5,988 bases of DNA, taken from positions 1 through 5,988 of the forward strand of contig JAGAFT010000215.1 of assembly GCA_017627975.1 (NCBI GenBank), read 5' to 3'. Source of the stretch: Oscillospiraceae bacterium (lineage in GTDB: Bacteria; Bacillota_A; Clostridia; Oscillospirales; Oscillospiraceae). Every line of letters begins with the position of its first letter. The first letter of the stretch is position 1. Positions 1-4,695 of this stretch are shown here, in pieces. The notes under the pieces are model-generated. The model was given only the letters and a program-made list of their open reading frames with translations, searched no databases and was not told the DNA's origin. A program made the position numbers and the translations under genes.

Positions 1-564
1 GGCACGGGAACCGGCTTCTTCGCCTGCATTCTGGCGGAGCAGGGCCATGAGGCCACCGGCATCGACCTGACTCCGGACATGGTTGAGCATGCGGAGCATA
101 TGGCGGCGGTGCTCGGTCTCGATGCCAGTTTTCTGGTCATGGACGCCGAAAACCCGCAATTCGAGCCGGAAAGTTTCGATGTGCTGGTGACCAGAAATCT
201 GACCTGGACGCTGCCGCATATTGCGAAAGCATACAGAGAATGGTATCAGCTTCTGAAACCGGGTGGCGTGCTGATCAATTTTGACGCGGATTACTGCGCA
301 GCCATGGAAGAGGAAGACGAGATCGAGCTTCCGGAGAACCACGCCCACAAACTGGTGCCGGAGGATCTGACAAGAGAGAACGAAGCCATTACCATGGAGC
401 TCTCGGCCTATCAGGGTCCCCGGCCGCAGTGGGACGTGCAGCTTCTGGTGGAAGCCGGGTTTGAACGGATCTGTGTCGACATGGGCGTCTACCGGCGGAT
501 CTACGCCGAAATCGACGAATTCTATAACCCCACGCCGATTTTTACCATCGCCGCCTACAAGTAA
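1..564 (+). CDS. Class I SAM-dependent methyltransferase (5' end outside window)
   Basis: The reading frame is open from base 1 to a TAA stop and gives 187 residues of the C-terminal part of a Rossmann-fold methyltransferase. It enters inside motif I (GTGTGFF, the glycine-rich SAM loop). It continues with an acidic strand-2 end (GIDLT, visible residues 20-24), a VMDAEN segment where an acidic residue normally contacts the adenine, the strand-4 segment FDVLVTRNLTWTL, and the LLKPGGVLINFD post-motif that closes strand 5. Only the first few dozen residues are missing. The ATG at 79 falls after motif I and cannot be the true start. The substrate cannot be read from the sequence. The next gene, a peptide/nickel-type binding protein, lies 154 bases downstream on the same strand behind its own promoter-like TATAAT box. 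I infer a small-molecule (possibly metallophore- or cofactor-related) methyltransferase. The family is sure, the role is not. Confidence 0.9.
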   Translation, partial: GTGTGFFACILAEQGHEATGIDLTPDMVEHAEHMAAVLGLDASFLVMDAENPQFEPESFDVLVTRNLTWTLPHIAKAYREWYQLLKPGGVLINFDADYCAAMEEEDEIELPENHAHKLVPEDLTRENEAITMELSAYQGPRPQWDVQLLVEAGFERICVDMGVYRRIYAEIDEFYNPTPIFTIAAYK

Positions 565-582
565 CCCCGCAGCCGACTATGT

Positions 583-629
583 AAAAAAGCAGCCGCCCCT
601 TGAGCCGTAGGAAAGCACAGGGCAGCTGC
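583..629 (-). terminator. Leftward-facing intrinsic terminator-like hairpin
   Basis: On the minus strand GCAGCTGCCC (629-620) can pair with GGGCGGCTGC (598-589). This is a 10-bp stem with one G-U pair and a 21-base loop, followed directly by TTTTTT (588-583). On the plus strand the same stem has a C-A mismatch and no U tract after it, so the terminator shape belongs to leftward transcription. No leftward gene lies here, which is odd. It may stop antisense or read-through RNA before it enters the methyltransferase gene, or merely act as a 3' hairpin on the rightward mRNA. Confidence 0.45.
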
Positions 630-643
630 CGAAACTGGACAGA

Positions 644-677
644 TGGCGGAATCCGCCACCGCCGTCTCCAGTATAAT
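644..677 (+). promoter_or_regulatory. Putative promoter and operator dyad of the solute-binding protein gene
   Basis: A perfect TATAAT hexamer stands at 672-677, which would place the transcription start near 684 and leave a leader of about 35 bases. No good -35 box is found 16-18 bases upstream (GAATCC at 649-654). The -35 region is instead occupied by a 15-bp dyad, TGGCGGA-A-TCCGCCA (644-658), symmetric around base 651. A promoter with a strong -10, a poor -35 and a dyad over the -35 suggests regulated transcription, either repressed or activator-dependent. The -10 is seen directly; its function is inferred. A further 10-bp palindrome, GGCAGCTGCC, lies at 621-630. Confidence 0.45.
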
Positions 678-718
678 CCATCGGGCGGAAAGATTCAAGA
701 AAAACTGGAGGAACACAA

Positions 719-2263
719 ATGAAGAAAGCATTGACCCTCGCACTGACCCTGTGCCTGATCCTGAGCCTCTTTGCCGGCATGGGCGGAACCGCCTCTGCCG
801 ACGGAAAGAAAACCATGGTGATCGGCGACACAACCTTCAACGCAGAAAACTGGGAAGAGACCATTGACCCGCACCGCACCTATAACGGCTGGCCCTGCAT
901 CCGCTACGGCGTCGGCGAGACGCTGGTTCACTACACCGACACCATGGAGCTGGAGCCCTGGCTGGCACTCTCCTGGGAAAACGACGGCAATCTGACCTGG
1001 ACCATCACCCTTCGGGACGGCGTCAAGTTCTCCAGCGGCCGCGACATGGACGCAGAGGCAGTCAAGCAGTGCTTTGAACACCTGCTGGAAAACCATGACC
1101 GCGCTCCCGGCGATACCAAGATCGCAGAGATCGCAGCCGACGGCCAGGTCCTGACCATCACCACCACCGAGCCGAACCCCGCCCTCATGAACTATCTGGG
1201 CGACCCCTACGGCTGCATCATTGATGTGGACGCCAGTGATTTTGAGACCGGCATTGCGGTCGGCACCGGCCCCTACAAAGCGGTCGACATGGTGACCGAT
1301 GACCATCTGACCCTGGTTCCCAACGAATATTACTGGAACGGCGAGCCGAAGCTCGACGAGCTCACCATCCGCACCCTCTCCAACGGCGATACGCTCTCCT
1401 TCGCGCTGCAGGCCGGAGACATCGACGCGGCCTACGGCATGGCCTATGAAGCCTATCCGAACTTTGAGAATCCCGCCTATCAGTTCTCCAGCATTCAGAC
1501 CTCCCGCGCCTTCTTCGGCTCCATGAACATGACAAGCCCCATCATTCAGGATGAGGCGGTACGCAAGGCCATCGCGCTCGGCATCGACAAAGAGGGCTTT
1601 GTCGCGGTCCTGCTGGACGGTCACGGTGTCGTCGGCCACGGCGCCTTCCCCGATGGTTTCTCGACCTTCGGCGGCGAGAACATCAATACCGAGACCTATG
1701 ATCCCAACGCGGCAAAAGCTGTTCTCGAGGAAGCCGGATGGGTCGACACCGACGGTGACGGCATCCGCGAAAAGGACGGCACAAAACTCGTCATCCGCTG
1801 GCTGACCTATCCCAGCCGTCAGGAACTGCCGCTGCTTGCCGAGTCCGCGCAGGCCTCCCTCAAGCAGATCGGCATCGATGTGGACATCAACTGCACGGCC
1901 AACCGCCGTCAGTTCCTGGCCGACATGACTTCCTGGGACATCTACGCCTCCGCTCTCGTGACGGCGCCCTCCGGTGATCCGCAGTACTTCTTCACCACTT
2001 CCTGCCTGCCCGGCATGAGCTACAACTTCGGCGCCTATGAGAACGAACATGTGAACGAGCTGATCGAAGAGCTCTCCAAAGAGTTCGACACGGAAAAGCG
2101 TGCCCAGCTGGCCATCGAGCTTCAGCAGGCCATTCTGGATGACAACGCCTATGTCTTCTGCTCCTTCCTGCAGATGAACATGATCTCCAAGGCAAATGTC
2201 TCCAACTGGACGGCCCATGCCTGTGACTACTACGAAGTCACCGTCGATCTCGACATCGACTGA
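719..2263 (+). CDS. ABC transporter solute-binding protein, peptide/nickel family (SBP_bac_5)
   Basis: The 514-residue product is the normal length for the DppA/OppA/NikA cluster of extracytoplasmic binding proteins, which capture peptides, nickel complexes or similar ligands for an ABC importer. Residues 1-27 form a Sec signal (MKK, hydrophobic core, TASA before Asp28). Family landmarks are GETLVHY followed by LEPWLALSW near the N terminus, LRDGVKFSSGRDMDAEAVK, GTGPYK at 182-187 and EYYWNGEPKLDEL. A DTDGDGIREKDG loop at 343-354 resembles the acidic calcium-type loop common in clostridial members. The start has a strong site, GGAGGAA at 707-713. No lipobox cysteine is present: Cys12 is in the wrong context, and Met21 stands where FAG-Cys would be expected. 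No DppB/C-type permease is visible, so its partner lies elsewhere. The hairpin at 2285-2310 and a methyltransferase gene follow. The ligand is unknown; nickel or a metal chelate is a guess from context. Confidence 0.92.
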   Translation: MKKALTLALTLCLILSLFAGMGGTASADGKKTMVIGDTTFNAENWEETIDPHRTYNGWPCIRYGVGETLVHYTDTMELEPWLALSWENDGNLTWTITLRDGVKFSSGRDMDAEAVKQCFEHLLENHDRAPGDTKIAEIAADGQVLTITTTEPNPALMNYLGDPYGCIIDVDASDFETGIAVGTGPYKAVDMVTDDHLTLVPNEYYWNGEPKLDELTIRTLSNGDTLSFALQAGDIDAAYGMAYEAYPNFENPAYQFSSIQTSRAFFGSMNMTSPIIQDEAVRKAIALGIDKEGFVAVLLDGHGVVGHGAFPDGFSTFGGENINTETYDPNAAKAVLEEAGWVDTDGDGIREKDGTKLVIRWLTYPSRQELPLLAESAQASLKQIGIDVDINCTANRRQFLADMTSWDIYASALVTAPSGDPQYFFTTSCLPGMSYNFGAYENEHVNELIEELSKEFDTEKRAQLAIELQQAILDDNAYVFCSFLQMNMISKANVSNWTAHACDYYEVTVDLDID

Positions 2264-2284
2264 ACAGTTCCATCAAACAGCTTC

Positions 2285-2310
2285 CATGGCCCTCCCTCCG
2301 GAGGGCCATG
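2285..2310 (+). other. Intercistronic perfect hairpin after the solute-binding protein gene
   Basis: CATGGCCCTCC (2285-2295) and GGAGGGCCATG (2300-2310) form a perfect 11-bp stem around a 4-base loop, starting 22 bases after the stop codon. No T tract follows, so it is not a classical intrinsic terminator. Such stems between a binding-protein gene and the next cistron often protect the upstream mRNA 3' end or weaken downstream expression. That role is inferred here. Confidence 0.6.
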
Positions 2311-2369
2311 CGGCTGAATGATTCAAAGGACAAGCAAACCGCATCGGCCGGGCACCGACCTCTCATCAC

Positions 2370-2376
2370 AAAGGAG
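2370..2376 (+). promoter_or_regulatory. Ribosome-binding site that fixes the second methyltransferase start
   Basis: AAAGGAG lies 6 bases before the ATG at 2383. The only upstream in-frame ATG (2308) is inside the right arm of the 2285-2310 hairpin, has no Shine-Dalgarno sequence, and would add 25 residues of non-conserved, polar sequence. The start at 2383 is therefore preferred. Confidence 0.8.
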
Positions 2377-2382
2377 CTGACC

Positions 2383-2958
2383 ATGGACATTGCCGAATAC
2401 TTTGACTCTGTCGCGTCCTATTGGGACGACGATTTTGCGGAGGCCAGGCCTGCGCGTATCGTCGCCTCTGCGGTCTCCATTCCCCGCTGTGGCGCCTGTG
2501 TGCTGGATATCGGCTGCGGAAGAGGTTCCATGTTTCTGGATCTGCTTGAAAACGGGGCTTGCGAGATCGATGGCCTGGATCTGTCCCAGAACATGGTAGA
2601 GGCTGCCCGCTGCAAGTTTGGCTTTGATCCCCGTATTCACGTGGCTCAGGGAGACTTCCTTCTGCATACACAGCCCGGCTATGATGTGCTGATGGCGTTC
2701 AATTCCTACCAGCATTTTCCGCAGCCTCGCGTGTTCCTGAAGAAAGCGAAGGAGCTTCTGCACCCCGGCGGGCGTCTCACCGTCGCCTTTTCCGCCAGCC
2801 GTGATCGGATCAATACCGTCAGCGCGCTCCTCCCCGCCGGACTGGCGCGCGGCCTGCTGTCCGCATCGGAAGAGGCCGTCTTCTGGCAGGAGGATTTCGT
2901 GATCGACTGCCTGTGTGACAACGAGAGTCTGTACCTGATCTCCGGAATCGCAAAATAA
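2383..2958 (+). CDS. Class I SAM-dependent methyltransferase, small, ubiE/type-11-like
   Basis: The 191-residue protein contains a complete Rossmann-fold SAM-binding core. The N-terminal MDIAEYFDSVASYWDD helix is the kind that caps the active site in ubiE-like enzymes. It is followed by motif I VLDIGCGRG (40-48), the acidic strand-2 end GLDLS (64-68), QGDFL (89-93), the strand-4 segment YDVLMAFNSYQHF (100-112) and LLHPGGRL (125-132). The C-terminal part (LLPAGLARGLLSASEEAVFW) is short and probably shapes the acceptor pocket. The substrate is unknown. It differs from the methyltransferase at 1-564 (cysteine in motif I, shorter C-terminal part), so the two are not a recent duplication. It follows the solute-binding protein gene by 119 bases with no evident promoter of its own, so co-transcription is likely. 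A strong bidirectional terminator follows. I infer a small-molecule methyltransferase tied to the transported ligand. Confidence 0.9.
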   Translation: MDIAEYFDSVASYWDDDFAEARPARIVASAVSIPRCGACVLDIGCGRGSMFLDLLENGACEIDGLDLSQNMVEAARCKFGFDPRIHVAQGDFLLHTQPGYDVLMAFNSYQHFPQPRVFLKKAKELLHPGGRLTVAFSASRDRINTVSALLPAGLARGLLSASEEAVFWQEDFVIDCLCDNESLYLISGIAK

Positions 2959-2971
2959 TACCAAAACCATA

Positions 2972-3018
2972 AAACCGGCGCAGCCGGTTCTCTGTATGAG
3001 AATCTGCTGCGCCGGTTT
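2972..3018. terminator. Bidirectional intrinsic terminator between convergent operons
   Basis: AAACCGGCGCAGC (2972-2984) pairs perfectly with GCTGCGCCGGTTT (3006-3018). The 21-base loop can form a further 5-bp stem (TTCTC/GAGAA). Rightward RNA then runs into GTAGTTTTT; leftward RNA runs into TTTTATGGTTTT. It lies 13 bases after the methyltransferase stop and 43 bases beyond the stop of the leftward operon, as expected for a shared terminator. The left half can also fold locally as ACCGGC-GCA-GCCGGT. Confidence 0.88.
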
Positions 3019-3060
3019 GTAGTTTTTGTCCGCCTATGATCTTTGATATTGATGAACTGT

Positions 3061-3378
3061 TTACTTCGCGGCTTTTTTCCGGAGTCCTGCTTTGACGATG
3101 CCCTTGGGATCCTTGATGAGCAGGATGATCAGCCAGAGAATCAGACCGAGCGCGACCACGGACAGGCCGAGGAACGCATCGTTGAGCATGTCCTCGGCAG
3201 CGGGGGTGAAATACTCTTCGTGCAGCTCGGCATATTCGAAGATTGCATCGCCCAGCCACATAAGGGATGCACCCCAGAACAGGACGCAGGGGACGCCAAG
3301 CATCAGACTGTCATCCTTGCGCTGGTACCATTTGACCGTGGCAATGATCGCCGCAAATACGCAAATCAGCAGGGTCAT
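3061..3378 (-). CDS. Small membrane protein, third gene of the metal-repressor operon (function unknown)
   Basis: The 105-residue product has three likely membrane segments at about 1-17, 25-47 and 65-88, and a basic, lysine-rich C-terminal tail (KAGLRKKAAK) likely on the cytoplasmic side. Between segments 2 and 3 lies an acidic, aromatic loop (YAELHEEYFTPAAED) with Glu, His and Asp residues that could face the outside and touch a cation; that is speculation. The start is secure: AAGGAGGAA lies just upstream of the ATG in the 12-base gap from the preceding gene, so the two are translationally close. I do not recognise a named family. The context, downstream of a CsoR-like regulator and another small membrane protein, suggests the two membrane proteins act together, perhaps in metal transport or envelope response. 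Codon use and GC content resemble the neighbours. Confidence 0.85.
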   Translation of the reverse strand: MTLLICVFAAIIATVKWYQRKDDSLMLGVPCVLFWGASLMWLGDAIFEYAELHEEYFTPAAEDMLNDAFLGLSVVALGLILWLIILLIKDPKGIVKAGLRKKAAK

Positions 3379-3390
3379 ATCCGTTCCTCC

Positions 3391-3807
3391 TTATGCGGCT
3401 GCCTTCTCAGGTTCTGCATCCGGGCGCTCCATGATTCTGTCCGCGGCAAACATCATGACGGCCCAGGCTGCGGTCACGATGACCGCCATGGTGACACCGA
3501 TGGTGCTCATCTCATGCAGCATCTCCGCCGTGTCTCCGGGGTCATTCATCGCCGTCAGGAACGGGAACCATGGCACGACTTCACCGTGCCAGATATGCTC
3601 AAAGCAGAGCAGGAACGCGCCGCCCCACAGGAGCTGTGCCAGAATCATCAGCTTCTTGCTCCACGGAAGATGCTTCTCCTGTTTCGTTTCGATGCTGGCT
3701 TTCTTTGCCAGCTTCTGAGAAGCCGCTTTCATTTCATTGTTTTTTACGGCCTTTGCAGCTGCGGTGACGACAATCGCCTCAGCGGTTGATACCAGGAAAC
3801 ATGCCAT
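3391..3807 (-). CDS. Small membrane protein beginning MACFLVSTAEA (function unknown)
   Basis: The 138-residue product starts after an excellent ribosome-binding site (GGGAGGAA, about 8 bases upstream). Its N terminus, MACFLVSTAEAIVVTAAAKAV, is hydrophobic and small-residue rich. It is followed by a lysine-rich cytoplasmic-looking stretch at about 22-51, then membrane segments at about 53-75 (LMILAQLLWGGAFLLCFEH) and about 102-122 (VTMAVIVTAAWAVMMFAAD). The segment FEHIWHGEVVPWFPFL carries two histidines and two glutamates next to the membrane, and LHEMSTIG adds another His/Glu pair; these are possible metal ligands. I recall similar MACFL-type proteins beside CsoR-like repressors in Clostridia, but I know of no assigned function. 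It is the middle gene of a leftward three-gene operon, 63 bases after the repressor gene and 12 bases before the next membrane-protein gene. Transporter, chaperone or sensor partner are all open. Confidence 0.87.
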   Translation of the reverse strand: MACFLVSTAEAIVVTAAAKAVKNNEMKAASQKLAKKASIETKQEKHLPWSKKLMILAQLLWGGAFLLCFEHIWHGEVVPWFPFLTAMNDPGDTAEMLHEMSTIGVTMAVIVTAAWAVMMFAADRIMERPDAEPEKAAA

Positions 3808-3870
3808 ACTGTGTTCCTCCCAAGTGTTTTATTTGCAGAGACCCATCCTGCCGGACGGATCCGTATGCAC

Positions 3871-4155
3871 TTATTTCCGGATTGCCCTGGCGAGCTCTGT
3901 CTTGAACTGTTCGATCAGGGCTTCGTCTCCGGTCCGGCGGTACTCCTCAGCAAACTGTTCGGCATACTGGGCCATGATGCTGCTACAGATGCTGTCCAGC
4001 TGCCCGCGGACCGCGGCGAGCTGAATCAGGACCTCGGTACAGTCTGCATTACACTCGACCATGCTCCGCACCAGCCTGACATGGCCGATGGTACGCGCCA
4101 TACGGTTGGCAATATAATGCGTGTCGTACTGAGCCGGTTTTTTGTCATTGTCCAT
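3871..4155 (-). CDS. CsoR/RcnR/FrmR-family (DUF156) metal- or stress-sensing repressor, atypical ligands
   Basis: The 94-residue, all-helical protein matches the CsoR family, whose four-helix oligomers bind G/C-tract operators and leave DNA on binding Cu(I), Ni/Co or an aldehyde. Seen directly: ANRMARTIGHVRLVRSMVE (16-34) corresponds to the family NRLxRIeGQVRgIxxMVE helix, and CTEVLIQLAAVRGQL (39-53) to the CxdvLxQixAVRxAL helix. Cys39 occupies the first metal-ligand position. By my alignment, the His and Cys that complete the copper site in helix 2 are Tyr64 and Phe68 here. Cys35, Cys57, His13 and His25 are other candidates. The C-terminal tail (DEALIEQFKTELARAIRK) is longer than in minimal CsoR proteins. 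It leads a leftward operon with two membrane proteins and probably represses its own promoter. The inducer is not predictable. The start has only a weak upstream GGGA, which suggests low translation. Confidence 0.85.
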   Translation of the reverse strand: MDNDKKPAQYDTHYIANRMARTIGHVRLVRSMVECNADCTEVLIQLAAVRGQLDSICSSIMAQYAEQFAEEYRRTGDEALIEQFKTELARAIRK

Positions 4156-4188
4156 CTGCGCTCATTCCCGCTTTTCCAGATTGGATGT

Positions 4189-4217
4189 ATTTTAATCCTG
4201 CCTGTGATCGCCCGCAA
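4189..4217 (-). promoter_or_regulatory. Putative promoter of the CsoR-like operon
   Basis: Read leftward, TTGCGG (4217-4212) and TAAAAT (4194-4189) are separated by 17 bases, a usable sigma-70-type arrangement with a weak -35. The start would be near 4182, about 27 bases before the repressor ATG. The -35 box touches the long inverted repeat at 4216-4268, which fits repression by a protein bound there. Confidence 0.4.
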
Positions 4218-4268
4218 CCCGGGAGGGGGGGTATAAAGATCACTTGACGCCATCCCCCCACCCGGGTT
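4216..4268. repeat. 17-bp imperfect inverted repeat with C/G tracts, candidate operator
   Basis: AACCCGGGAGGGGGGGT (4216-4232) and ATCCCCCCACCCGGGTT (4252-4268) are inverted copies matching at 15 of 17 positions across a 19-base spacer. In rightward RNA a G-U wobble raises this to 16 of 17 pairs, followed by TTCTG, so a weak rightward terminator is also possible. The CsoR family binds G/C tracts flanked by A/T, and TATACCCCCCC is visible on the minus strand. Its position against the repressor's own -35 supports an autoregulatory operator (inference). Confidence 0.5.
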
Positions 4269-4442
4269 TTCTGAACAAAGTGACGAAAATTTGATTTCCG
4301 GATCTCCCTCAGTGGCCCGGTTTTCCTGTTTCCTTTGCGCTGACAAGCGTATTATTGTGTAGTTTTCGAATAAAAATTCGTCGAAATGTCTGAATAAACC
4401 CCTTCGGGGGGATGCCGGTCCGAAACGTTAAAGCAAAAAAGG

Positions 4443-4486
4443 ATCCCCCTGGGGGGCTTCCGCCGGACGCAGGTTTCTGATATGCT
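4443..4486 (+). promoter_or_regulatory. Putative promoter of the permease operon with overlapping C/G palindrome
   Basis: TGATATGCT (4478-4486) is an extended -10 with a partial TATAAT match. The spacing-equivalent -35 (4458-4463, TTCCGC) is poor. The element ATCCCCCTGGGGGGCTT (4443-4459) ends over that -35 position, as a repressor site would. It recurs with one change at 4646-4662. The start would be near 4493 and leave a leader of about 200 bases before the permease. The palindrome is certain; the promoter is tentative. Confidence 0.4.
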
Positions 4487-4535
4487 GTGTACAGATCAGA
4501 TGTTTATCGATTGCCCGGATCCCCCTCAATCCAAT

Positions 4536-4556
4536 GCACAGTCCACCTCTCTGTGC
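4536..4556 (+). other. Small leader hairpin
   Basis: GCACAG (4536-4541) pairs with CTGTGC (4551-4556) around a 9-base loop, in the presumed untranslated leader of the permease operon. It lies 26 bases before the terminator-like stem. It is too short to name as a known riboswitch element. Confidence 0.35.
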
Positions 4557-4582
4557 GTACGGCAATCCAAGATCTCTCCTGC

Positions 4583-4622
4583 AGTCCCCCGTGCCGGTCA
4601 CACGGGGGACTCCTGTTTATTC
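4583..4622 (+). terminator. Terminator/attenuator-like stem in the permease leader
   Basis: AGTCCCCCGTG (4583-4593) pairs perfectly over 11 bp with CACGGGGGACT (4601-4611) around a 7-base loop. CCTGTTTATTC follows, a moderate T-rich tract. No gene ends just upstream on this strand, so if it terminates it would do so inside the leader of the permease gene 85 bases downstream. C/G tracts on either side could compete for pairing. The stem is certain; attenuation is inferred. Confidence 0.5.
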
Positions 4623-4645
4623 GGAACCGCTTTCTTCAGGAAAAT

Positions 4646-4662
4646 ATCCCCCCGGGGGGCTT
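4646..4662 (+). promoter_or_regulatory. Second copy of the 17-bp C/G palindromic element, just before the permease start
   Basis: ATCCCCCCGGGGGGCTT differs from the element at 4443-4459 by one base. CCCCCCGGGGGG (4648-4659) is a perfect 12-bp palindrome. It lies 33 bases before the preferred ATG. It could be a second operator, or in RNA a G tract able to pair with upstream C tracts. A GTG at 4663 directly after it is in frame with the permease. Confidence 0.45.
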
Positions 4663-4695
4663 GTGAAGCTCCGTCCGAGAGGATATGATACGCAT

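Larger units (their letters stand above)
4156..4695. other. 540-base divergent intergenic region with regulatory structure
   Basis: No convincing gene lies between the leftward repressor operon and the rightward permease. The open frames crossing it have no ribosome-binding site or conserved domain. It holds the repressor promoter (4189-4217) and a long inverted repeat (4216-4268). An AT-rich dyad, CGAAT-AAAA-ATTCG, lies at 4367-4380, and a CCCC-TTCG-GGGG tetraloop hairpin at 4399-4410. Two 17-bp C/G palindromic elements (4443-4459, 4646-4662), an extended -10 (4478-4486), a small hairpin (4536-4556) and a terminator-like stem (4583-4611) complete it. ATCCCCC occurs five times on either strand (starting at 4252, 4413 on the minus strand, 4443, 4519 and 4646). 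A UUCG stem with no T tract is unlikely to be a terminator. The density of G/C tracts is far above that in the coding regions around it. Confidence 0.7.

Noticed and set aside
695..2218. A very long open frame (507 codons) antisense to the solute-binding protein gene
   Set aside because: Its translation is low-complexity, Gly/Val/Asp-rich with no domain, and it has no ribosome-binding site. It is the mirror of the GC-biased codon use of the real gene, which carries a full signal peptide and family motifs.
2308..2382. Upstream ATG extending the second methyltransferase by 25 residues
   Set aside because: The ATG is inside a perfect hairpin arm and lacks a Shine-Dalgarno sequence. ATG 2383 has AAAGGAG at ideal spacing and begins the conserved N-terminal helix.
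3043..3789. Rightward 248-codon frame across the two small membrane-protein genes
   Set aside because: The leftward frames have strong GGAGG sites, tight spacing and clear membrane helices. The rightward product is Cys/Arg/His-rich with no recognisable domain.
3855..3864. ACGGATCCGT palindrome between the repressor and the MACFLV gene
   Set aside because: It is only 10 bp, extends poorly, and sits in a short intercistronic gap. It could arise by chance and no function can be supported.
4534..4695. N-terminal extension of the permease from the ATG at 4534
   Set aside because: It would translate through the 11-bp terminator-like stem and give 54 Pro/Arg-rich residues not found in FecCD permeases. 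The start at 4696 gives the usual short basic N terminus.
4380..4695. Cobalamin or other known riboswitch before the BtuC-like permease
   Set aside because: I could not find the conserved B12-box (GCCACTG-like) or the other core segments; only simple hairpins and C/G tracts are visible.
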